Shown here one piece after another: positions 13,801 through 25,800 of a stretch of DNA of 64,000 nt. A program made the translations under genes and the position numbers. The notes beneath the pieces were generated by a model. That model was given only the letters and a program-made list of their open reading frames with translations. It made no database searches and had not been told where the DNA came from. Within the stretch, counting starts at the first letter, position 1. Each line of letters begins with the position of its first letter. Source of the DNA: Mermis nigrescens (Eukaryota; Nematoda; Enoplea; Mermithida; Mermithidae); contig JAVLUZ010000141.1 of the NCBI GenBank assembly GCA_036768485.1, positions 4,973,349 to 5,037,348 on the forward strand, in the 5' to 3' direction.

Positions 13801-16800
13801 ATCAATCTTTGAGCGACCTAAAACATTACGCATTCATTTTCTAGCACAAAATAATTACTTTGTGGCAATTTCGCCCTTTTTTATGTTGTTTGCAAACAAC
13901 ATTAGTTTCTTCATTTTTATTGATTCAATTCATAAGAGCCGTGGCGCCTGTTGTCAGATACAATTATAGCAAGTACATTATCTTTTCTGGTGTTGTAATA
14001 GCTGCAAAGGTGTCAGATTTTTAAGTTTATTGAACATTACGATGCTAATTATTGTGATTTAGCATGAATTTCTTGATTTCTTCAAATCTAGCAGAAACAT
14101 TTGATTAAAAAATATTAATCTGCACAATATCATGACATTCTCAAACGGCTATATTGAAATAGAGAATGGACATGCATCATTGACGACACCATAAGTACAT
14201 ATTAAACAGCTAAAAAATTGCATGCTAATGTAAGCCATCCCGTGCTAATAGAAAAAATTTTCCTCAGCACCAGTGCCAACGGGGGTCGTGCCAAAAAAAC
14301 GCTGGGCGAGACTAAGAAACATCTGTAAAAGTTAAAATAGACTTACGGCTACCGTAATATTGAAAATAATAGATACTTTAATCCGAGGTATGCATTCGTA
14401 GCATTTGCTTAAGTTTTACATCAATCGAATGGACATGTTTTTAAAAAACGTTCATCAGTTTGCTATTTTTATTCTACAACTCCGTCTTATTTCTTATTTG
14501 GCACCATCACCTGATGGACCTAGTACATTAAATAACAGTAACTTGAAACGTTTTTCAACCTTTCTGCAAATTTCTAATGGCACTAAGCTTCTTATTTCTT
14601 TTTATGGAAATAAGGTCGACATAGGTCTACCTTACATATTTGAAATTAAAATATCACTCATCATCATATTATAACCCCTAGAAAGGTTTTCCTTTCCCCC
14701 AAAATTCGCGATTTTCAAAAAAATGGTAAAAAAGGTGCTGTCTTAAGCGTTTTTAGTCATCTGCTTGCTCAAATGTGTCAAAATTTTGGCGCTTCGCGCC
14801 ATGTACTCGTTGACTAAATTTTGTTAGATTTATTCGAATTTTTTTCTATTTTTTCAAAATGTTTATATGTTTTTACGTTCTAGAAAGGTATGGCGTCGTT
14901 AGTAACGCCAAAAAATGATGTTTTTGACGCGAATCCACCGTTTTATGAGCCCGAAAAATATAAAAAAAGGTGTTTCGCCCCAGGATTCCCATACTGTGCA
15001 TGTCTGCTCGTCATACTCATAAATTTGCAAAATTATCTATATAATCGGATTTCGCACGGCGTTCGCTCGTGATAATACAAATAAACAACATTTATGAAAA
15101 TATTTTTTGACATGGTTTGTTTGCTTAATTATTTTAGGAGAGTCGATTTTACCGTTAATAATTTCAAAGTGCTGTTCAAAGCCGAGCAATCCTTCCATGG
15201 CGAAACTGCAAAAGTAATCAGCTTTGTAGCTACATATGCGTCTACATACAGGAGTTTTGTCTGCTATTCTGATGTCTTCAATTTTATAAATTTTTCGCTA
15301 AAAATTGTCTGGTGCCTATTGCCATTCACGTTGTATAATATGATTTTGAACGTGTGATACTATGAAAAATAACTGCTCAATTTTTCTTTTGATTAATTTG
15401 ATTTATAGGTTTCTAGTTTTAGACATTGGTCTTTTTATCTTTATCATTGTCATTGCTAGCTAGCAATCTGTTTTTATAATAAAAACACTACATTTGTTCA
15501 GGGTTATCGGGTTTCTACTAGAACAATACATTGCATCTTTTCAACGTTTCCACAATTTACTAATCATTATATACGATTAGGCTCATTAAGCTTATACATA
15601 ACTACATGTAATATAAAATTTTCTATCCCGTATTTGTAGCCCTGAAGCACAAATTAAATTGACTGGCGCTCAGCTGTGGCTGTTTTGGGGTCTCGAAACA
15701 TTTTTTTAAATATAATTCGTAAATGCCATCCTTTGCCGACGTCAGCAACGTAAAAAAATGTTACATATCGTAAGAAGGCGGCTGTTTTATATGAATATAC
15801 GTCTTTTGCGTCGTTCCTCCGTGTTCTTCGAATAAAAATTTTTATTCACTTTTCCGTAAGCTGTTTTTACGACGAAGAATAAAGTATAATAATCGGAATT
15901 TTACGGCACTTGTAATTGTAAACTGTTAAAAACTCAGCGCATTAGAAAGCTCGGTACTATTTATTAGCTATATTTCAAGACAACTTTTTTAAACGTTATG
16001 CTCAATCGACGGACACGTATTATTATTTACGGCTTGTTTGCACCCTTGTGCTCTTATTAAACTTCACTGTCTTCCATGCTTGCTTACCTTTAAAATAAAT
16101 TCAGCTCGCGCATTCTATCTAGATACCTTGCTTTCTTTTCTATAATTTTTTGCGCAACAGTCATCAAAGAAGACGTGAGTCATGTTTTTGCGCACTATTT
16201 TAATTCTGGCATTATCAAAACAATTTTCACCCAGCGTATATTTCTATACTAAAGCTTAAAGTCATTACGTTGAGCTATTATAACCAATAATTGTACAAGT
16301 TTCAGCATTTTGGGCCTATAAAGAACACAGATTTTTAGTCTACAAGATCGTCTACAAGTTTCCGCGTTTTCAAAATTGATTAATATGATTAGATGTATTT
16401 ACAATTAGCGGATCCATTTTCACGTACACGCATGAGCTATCGCTTTAGAAATGATTGTCTTTATAAATATTTATTACGTTATATGTTGAACAAAAGAAGG
16501 AAAAGATAAACTCACAAATTAGGTATGGGAGCAATACAACTAGTAATTGCCGTGTCGAAATTGGAAGATATTCCTTTCTATTTTTTAAGTCAAGCGATTA
16601 AAATGTTAGAAAACTCTTTAAATCTCAAATTTTTAAATCTAAAAATAATAAATTTAAGTCTACGATTTTTTGATTGCTGTTTGGTGGACTAATTGATAGT
16701 CAAATCGAATTGCACGTTCCTTCCAGCTCTTGCTTTTGATGGCTGGAAACCGCGTGTAGAAATTGCTGCAATCCACTTGGCATTAAACATGCGAAACGCA

Positions 16801-19800
16801 GCGTAGTTGTGCAAAATATATTCATTTGGCAGCCGGTTTAATTGTCAATAAAAATATTGTTATGGACATACAGAGGCCCGTAGTCAAGGGGGCAAGAAAT
16901 GAAAAAACTTGGACTTTTTGAACAATTTCCCCGCCACCGTTTTTTGAGAGACGAAATAAAGATACAGTAATCAAATTTTAGGTGTAAACAACCTTTATTG
17001 ACTTCCGCACAAAAATTTCGCGAAATACAATGTAAGCTAATTGTATGTAAAGTTTCGTTACTGCAGCTATTATGGATCGGCTAAAAAACAGTGGCGGGGA
17101 AATTGTTCAAAAGATCCAAAAATTTTATTTTTTACAAGGTCCCCTAAAGGAAACAATGAAAAATTATTGAAGTGCATTTAAAACACAGCCAAAACAGGTC
17201 TTTTGAATGCTTGTTCGCTAGTAAACGTCAAATCGCCCGGATTAATTGTTTCTGCATATGTAGCTTTTGTCTTTTAAATCGCTCAAAATGAGCTAGACAT
17301 GAAGAACATGTCAAATTTTTCTGGCGCTTCGCACCGCTTTCTTAATTTTCTAGTTATTGTTCTTTGCAGTGCACAAAGATTGCATACAAAGGCGAAAGTT
17401 AATAATGTGTTTCTTGATTGAATGATGATAAATCAATTGCGCAGATAGTTTTAGCGATAGATTTTTTAATAGGAGTATGAAATAAAATGAAACATGTTTT
17501 GAAAAATTTTTTATCACTATGTAGAGCTCGTTGAGATACGCTCAAAAATGCCATTATTTTTGACTACCCCCGATGGTTCTCGAGAGATCTGACATTCAAA
17601 ACTCTTGTCTCCCCATACGGGCCTGGACATATATTTGTATGTGAGGAAGAAGTGACAGCTTTTTTGATGAGCACTTTAAACTATCTTGTATTTCTTTCTC
17701 GTTTCTAGGGATGTTAGTAGGTGTGTACTCAAAATTGCTGATTTAAATTTGAGGTCAAATTCAATGATTCTCTGAAAGAGCCCGTGATTTATTGCATTAT
17801 GACTTGGTATTTAGGACTATAGCTATTATAGACGTGCAGGGCACTGTAGTGCTCAGAGAATGGATGAAGTAATTATTTCTGCGCATTCATTCAATAAAAG
17901 GTCACTTTTGTTGCCAAAAATCTGCGTGCTAAACGATGATGAACAATATTAGTGCTTAGTGGATTCAGTTTATGTAGGTTTAGTGAATAGCTTGTTAATG
18001 ATCATCCGCACACCTGGGCAATGCCCCATATCGGCCCATCACCAGGGCGGGCCGAACCAAAAGTTTGACGGGGCGAAGGGGTTACTTGAACGGGGCTATG
18101 TTTTGTGCAGGGAGAAAATTTTTGGAGATAATTTAAGGAAATGCTAGATACAGTATATCATGATCAGTTTGCAAAACATGCACAGGAACCATCTTATTAC
18201 ACTGTTCGACACCTTTTTAATGGATGGGCCCACATTTTTTCAGTGACTGACCCACTGATTAAGCTGAACGACCCACTTTTTCAGGCACGGACCCACCTTT
18301 TTCAGGGACAGACCCACCTTTTTTAAGGGACAGACCCACCTTTTCAGGGTCTAGGGACCCACCCACCCTTTTGGCTGGAAGTTGGACGGGGCGAACCGTC
18401 AGCCATTGCCCAGGTATGATCATCCGCTGAGTGACCCTTATTGCATGAGCTTGTTTTTTAGTATTTTGTAAGAAACTTTGAATTTTAAAGTGCAGGGAAG
18501 CATTGCTTAAATTGTATTTTATTTCAAATGGTCAATTATACTGACTATAGAGAAATTTAGATTTGAAGCGATAGTTCATTGAGCCATAATTACCAATAGT
18601 CCTATCACGCATGAAGATAGATTGTCTTAATATGCACCTTCTGTTCTTTAAAATGTCGCACGCTTCAAACGACCTTTAATGCTCATTTGTATTGTTAAAT
18701 GGTTTGTGGGAAATAACCCATAAAACCGATTTTCTTTTGTAAATCTTTGTAATTTTTATTGATAGTGAATAGAGCTTAATGAGATGCATCGAAAAAATGA
18801 TCTTTTTTCTATATAACTTCATTTTCTTCTGACTTTGAATATTTTTTAATCACTAAAATAACATCCTTCTTCACCCCTGCTGACAGTGCAAAAATTCATG
18901 AGATCGCTTCGAAATTATGAGCTTTTCGTCAAATTGAATAAATGTTTCTGTGCTCCCGCTGCTATATTCCGTGATCCGAATAAGTTAAGTGATCGTTAAC
19001 ATTGCATATTCTTGTTACTTTTTCTTAAGTGACTGCTTTATATTGCCTACATCCTTTTTTGTCTATAGCTAGATGACGAATTGTGGGACGAGTTGAATAA
19101 AATGAAAATCGATGAAAATAAGACACTGTCGTTCAAAGAAAGAGCAAAGGCAAAGGATCAGGCTGAGGTTTCTCCTTTGAACGGCTTTACTGCCTCTAAT
19201 AACCTCAGTCCATCGCCTAAGCCTGATGAACAGAAGAAGAAAGACGGATGTACGTAACTAACAATAGTTGAAATCCATCGTAATGTTTTGCTATAATTTA
19301 TTATTTGAATTGAGCTCTCCGTTGTGTCAGTAAGAAAAAAAGGATACATATATAAATGAATGCTTCTCCGGAAAATAATTTATTTCGAAGAGAAATTAAA
19401 ATTTAAATATTTAATTTACAAAAACAATTTATTCCTACTTCCTACACTTGTAATTCCGCCAAAAGATGTACGTAGCTAATCTTTGTGTTGCATAATGGTA
19501 TTCAGCACAGCCTTTTTTCCTTCCTTGTAAATTACTTACTATTCTTCTTGACAGGAAAGGGAAAGCCCCAATTAACGACGGAATTAGTTTTCACTTGTCT
19601 ACCTCCTTCCCTATCATACGTGTAACGGCTCGAAATTCTGGCGGAAGGGTTACGGCCAGTTTTTCTTTGGGGGGGGGGGTAAACAGCCTCCAATTTTTGG
19701 CCAAAAACGCCTAGAAACGGCCAAAAAATGCAATTTTTTCAAAAATCAGGGGTAGGTCAGAAATTTTCTGACTTAGGGACGAGGATAAGGTGGGGGGACT

Positions 19801-22800
19801 TTCGACTTTGGGTAAGAGAGGACCCCCCACCCCCTGTTATATGTATGTTCCTCATACACAATTTTCTGACTATGATTTTTTTAAACCTAATGATTGGATC
19901 GATAACCCTCCTTAATTCTGCGATGCTTACCGAGTGAATCAGATGCATAAATGTCGACTTGCACAATGGTTCGAAAGTTTGAGGAACTACAGCTGTTCAG
20001 GCGAAAGACATAATGTTTGATATTTCTTGTTCAAATAAGAGGACTAAGCTTTTTATACCGTGTCCTGGCCAGGGTAAAATACAATTCTTTTTACGTAACA
20101 TGGCAATAGCAGTGGCGGATCCAGGATTTTCCTAAGTGGGGGCGGTACCCCTAAGGGGGGGGACGGAACCCTGACTTGGGCGGAAAAATTAGCCGTTTTA
20201 ACCCGAAAATCGCTAAAAATCGCTCAAAAATCCTTAATTTTGCGCACTATTTTGGGCCAATGGGGGGACGGCCCGTCCCCACCCCCCGTCCCCCTACCTC
20301 CGCCCCTGGGCAATAGCATTAGATTTTTGCGACTTTTTACGCTCTTTCCTAGTGTGTTTGTTATTTTTCCCTAGAATACTTTTTAATAAGTTACAGTTTT
20401 AAAAAAACTGTATGAGGTGGATTCAATAAGAAGAAATAATGGATTTCAGTAGCGAAAACACAATTTTAGGACCTAGTGAACCACAAAAAAATAACAGACC
20501 GCCAAGTTTGTACTAATAATTGACCAAAACGCTATTTTTTCATTTAAATTTTTGCATGATAATCCCGAAAATATGCAAATTTTTCAAGATATATCACTTC
20601 ATATATTGTGTAAGCATTAAAAATGATAAAAATAGGGCTGAGATAAAGCCAGATGAAGTTTTAGAGACATTTGAAATACGTCGAAAAAATCGTATATAAA
20701 TTGATCGGCTAGGGCGCCGTCCTAGTTCACAGTAACGGGAGAATTATTGTACGAGCATATTGGGGTAACACGTGGGAGCACTTAGATTATGGGTTTAAAA
20801 TTTAAAAGATTAAAAGGGTGCCAAAAAACTGTTGCTAAGCTTTTACAAACTGATGATTTGGGGTGCTTAGATGGTTCTCTCATGCATGTGAATAATTTTT
20901 TGAAATTTTATGAGCTAGCCGGCCATTTTAGATAAGTGAATGACCTTTTTTGGTGAAGAAGGATGAAAAACACCAAAAATGTTCAAAAAATCATGAAACA
21001 TATTTTCGCTCAAATGTCGACGAGGGGCAATCACAACTGGAGATGGAAGGGACGGCCGACTCTGGGCTGGGAATTTCTTGATTTCCTTCTTGCACATACG
21101 TGCACACGGTCAAAAAGTTTGGGGGGGTGAATCGAGTTTCCTTAGTAGGAGAGTAAATCGAGTTTCCTGGTGGAGGGGGTAAATTGAGTTTCCTGGGGGG
21201 TAAATGAATACCTACTTAAGTTTGTTATCTAATGTCAAATTTTGATACTTAATGCATTGTATTTTGTTCTCCCTTAATTTTATGCTTAGATTTGCATTAA
21301 AATGAATATTAATTAGAGCGATGGAACGACCTGTTACATCAAACGTACACAAAAAATAATAGAAGAAAAGTATCTGGATGAACGAATTGAACATTCTAAT
21401 TCTGCTGCTCGAAAAGTAAGTATTTTTACCCGAAATTTTACTGCTAGACGTCGTTTGACGCTTTTTCATGGTTCGAGCAACAGGTCTGGTCCCAAAACGG
21501 CCTGAGGGGTATGCCATTTAAAAGTTCTGGTAGGGGGATATCGCCCATACCCCCAATGTGCATGTTTGCTCTTGCATGTACGGTCTCTGCTTCTATATTT
21601 GAAAGCTGTCGCGTTCATTACGCAAAAGTAGAACTGCCAATAATTGTGCAAGAAGATTTATTTTACATGTTTTTGATTTTTCGCATATTTAGCTAATCAG
21701 GCCCTTGATAAGTCGTCGCCTAGTTTGCCGCTGAAAAGCACCGAAGAAGAGCGAGCATCGGACAAAGTTCAGTTGTATCCGCGTCTGACTAAGGCTAATT
21801 ATGAATCGAATGCTCGTGTACGTAATGACCACACCTGGGTGTGGGGGAGTTTGGGGGTACCTTCGAAAACAAATACTCCCGAGAAACCAAAATACCCCCC
21901 GCCCCCAGAATTCAATTTTTGAAATGTTTTTTGTTTTTTCGCAATTTTTTGATGCCAATTAATAGTGCTCAATGAGAAACGTTTAAAAATGGTGTTTTTT
22001 CGCCATACCACCATTTTTAAGGCCATTTTTTGACCTTTGAAAAATCTTGCACCCCCAGAATTTAGGTGCCGCCCACCTGTGGTAATGACTCTTTGAGAAA
22101 TTGCTTCTATTTTTCGTTTATATGTTGCGATTAGCAGATACTTTTGATTTGTGATGAGCTAATAATGAATTGAGGGTTGGGTCCAAAATAATTTATTGTT
22201 GGACAGCAGTGTAATCCATTTATATATGCACAGTCAGGCAGGGACTTAATTCGGATTTTAATTAATAAGCAATACTTCTGACGTTACGTATCTTAAAACT
22301 TCTAGGAGCTTCGCAAAAGGGGCATTGTAGCATTTATAATCGAGCTCTATGCAATAGTTAATAAAAATGAAAAATTTTGAAGAAATTCAGTTTCTTTTTA
22401 AATTCGTATGCAATACGTATTGCTTTAACCTATCTGCATAGCCGATTTCTCAGCATCCGGCGCAAATTTGACGCTGGGAATTTTTGCCTTTGTATTACGA
22501 TTTTTTTAATTGGCAAATATTTTCAGGCTATACAAAGACTTTTAGAACCGTCTTCATAAGACAAAATATTTTCTTATAAATATATTCAAAAAACATGAAT
22601 AAATTTCTGAAATTTTGGCACTTAGGGCTGAAATTAGTAACTATCTGTTCTGTTTGCCCACATAGGTATATATGTATTAACGTCCAAAACAGAGTTCAAA
22701 CAGAAAAAAGACAAAATTTCGTGTCATTTAGCGCCGATGACTACGTTTTTTATCTGTATAAAACTTCAGCATTAAGTTTAAAACCTTTTATTAGCCGAAA

Positions 22801-25800
22801 ATATTTTAGTGTTTCGCACCAATTTAGCAATTTCAACATAGGTACTGATTGTTTGTTTAAAAGTCTAAGCCGAACTTGAAGTTCGCAGTAAGGATGTGAA
22901 ATTGTTTCCTACCAGTTTGGTCATTTTCTGAGTCCTAAAGTCTCAATATTGTGTTCAATACGGTAGCAATGACAAAAAATTTAGCTTTTTGTATTTTTTA
23001 TTCACAGAGATCCATAAAATTGGCTCAATTAAAGTATTACATGTCCAAAAACTTGGTCTTTGCTCACAAAACCTAGTACTATTGTCCTATAATATGTATA
23101 GTAAATTATGTATGTATGTAAGAGTAAATTGAGATTTACTGTGTACAAAGCGGATATGTAATAGAGGTGATGGGGGATTCCCCCTTCCAAAGTTGGTCGC
23201 CCCCTCACTCCCCAAAGTCAGAAAATTTTTGACCCCTCCCCTCGATTTTTTGGAAAAACGTGCAATTTTTGGTCGTTTTTAGGTGTTTTTTGGCCGTTTT
23301 TGGACAAAAATTGGAGGTCATTTACCCAACCTCCCTCTTGAAAATGGCCGGGGACCACCCTCCCAGAATTTCGAGCTATTCCATGTATGGTACATACAAA
23401 GTGTAAAACACTTCTTAGCAGATACCTTCATTGTACATGATTAGAGGAAACTTGTACGAAAATACTGCTTTGTACATAATTCAGGGTCTTGTAACGAAAA
23501 ACAATTTAGAAATTTGATCACTTGAGTCAAAAATTTTTCGACATGTTTGCTATATTTCGGTCAAGTCCAGGCTTTTTAGATATGTAACAATTGCTTTAGA
23601 GAAATAGAAAATCCAGTGCTGCTACAAACCTGTTGTTCGTTTTTTTAATGGACTTTAAAGAAAGTTTAATCTTTTTTCTCCGGATGACTCTTGTTAAAAA
23701 TAAATATTCTTTTTCATCTCGAGGAAAGGCGTGTTCCCTATCTTTACCTGGTAAATGTATAGTGCTCGGTATATGCTACATCGACAGACGTGAAAATTAT
23801 GATTGTTGGAAAAAGAAAGAGATCCAGATGAACAATTGAGTAGTTCTACTATTACGGCTGAAAATTTTTTTTGTTTGTTGTACTCATGTTACAAAACTTA
23901 TGATCATATGTCCATATCTGCTGGATCCAGAATCTGGTTTCTCGAATTTATTTCCTAAACACATCTTGCTAATCTAATATGGTAAAAACTTCCGATGATA
24001 AGAACAATCTTAGCCCTCTGCTAGAGTTTTTATTGTAAAAACTCTTGTCTGCAAATTTTATAATCGAAAATTGTTTTCCTCTCTTTTAATTAATTTTATC
24101 TTTACCGTATCAGAAATTATTTTCCTCTACCTATAATCTAAAACTCGAATTTTCAACTTCTGTCCGAAACTGTTTTCCAGAATAGTGCTTTTTCTCTTAG
24201 CCCTCTAAGCTTTACAAAAAATTTGTATCACTACTAACTACGCTAACTTTACTTCCAATATCATGCGTCTGTTTTCTTATCCTTTCAAGTTATTGCCTTT
24301 CGTGATTTCTGCCAGTTTTTGCGTTTTTTGATTGAAGGCGCTTATTAATAATGTTATTGAATTCTAATATTTAGGCTGCCTCAACAAATATGTCGCCTAA
24401 TTCGGAGGAAAATGATAAAAACCCATTTAACGAAGGGGAAAATCGGCTCGAAGTCGATCATACATCGTCCAAGACACTCGGCATCAATAATTTGGAAGAT
24501 GTACTATATTTGATAAAATATTAACTATTTTTTGTGCTTTGCATGCTTTCTGACCACTTATTTAATTTTCACGATCAGATTTCAACCATTAAGTACCTGA
24601 CAATTTTCCTTGCAAACAAATTCTATTGAAATATTCAAATTATAATTATTACGTTGCTTTCTTGTTACATTTCTGTGCTTTCAGTTTCTTTCTCACCACG
24701 TCATAAGTTTCAATTATATTGATAGTTAATTGGACTATATTTTTTGTTTTTCTCGATTCCTGAAAATGTCGGATCGAATTCAATAATTCACTATATTTTG
24801 CACTTATGTCGGATTTTTTAGGGCCTTTTATAGATTTGTTATTTTTAAGGAATCTTTATTTTTCAAGTTTAACTTTGAATCCGCATCATTTTCTCAATTT
24901 TTATCGAGAATTATCATTTCTAAATTTTAAGTAACATAAGCGGACGAAACTTCCTTAAGTACATATATATAACGGCTCAAAATTTTGGGAGGGGTTCCGC
25001 CCGTTCATTTTCAGGAGAAGGGGGTCAATAATCTCCAATTTTTGTGCAAAAACGTTCAAAAAATACCTAAAAAACGGCAAAACAATCGCAAGTTTTTCAA
25101 AAGTCGAGGTGGAGGGTCAAAAATTTTTCGACTTTGGGGGATGGGGGGACGACCAACTCTGGATAGGGATCCCTCTGTTACATTAAATTTCGCTTATTTT
25201 AGCAGCTATTTTGTGTGATTACCTTCGGTCAAAAAAGGCAAAAAATACCCGAAAAAGCAAGTTTTTGCCAAAAAGTCTGAGGGACAAAACATCATAACTT
25301 TTGGAGAGAGTAGGAAAAGATTTAGTTCGGGTCAGAAGTAGCGTTGGCAAAGTCCCAAGAAAAGATATAGTTCCAGTTCCAGTCTGACTAGGCCTCCTGA
25401 AAGACTAAGTCTTAGTCAGACAAAAGACAATATCTCAAAAGACTAACTCTTTGAGTCCCAGATATACACTCAAAATTTTTTTCAATGCTTTAAGTAGTAA
25501 CACAATAACTCAGGGAAAATATATTCCCATTTCAAACTTTTTCGATTTTTTCACAATTTTTCATTTAGTATATTACAAGGTACATATGCATGTAATATCT
25601 ACATATGTATGTAAGCAAAGAATGAGAAAGGTAACAATGTTTACGCCCAATTCAGGCTGATTAATTTTTCTCAAATTTAGGGACCGAAATTTTCATCCAG
25701 GTATGCAAAACATAAGTTCGTTAAATTCTATGCAGTACATATGCACCTTAGTTATGTACTCATCATATTTTGTCATTCGGCAGTGCCTGATTAAACTGGA

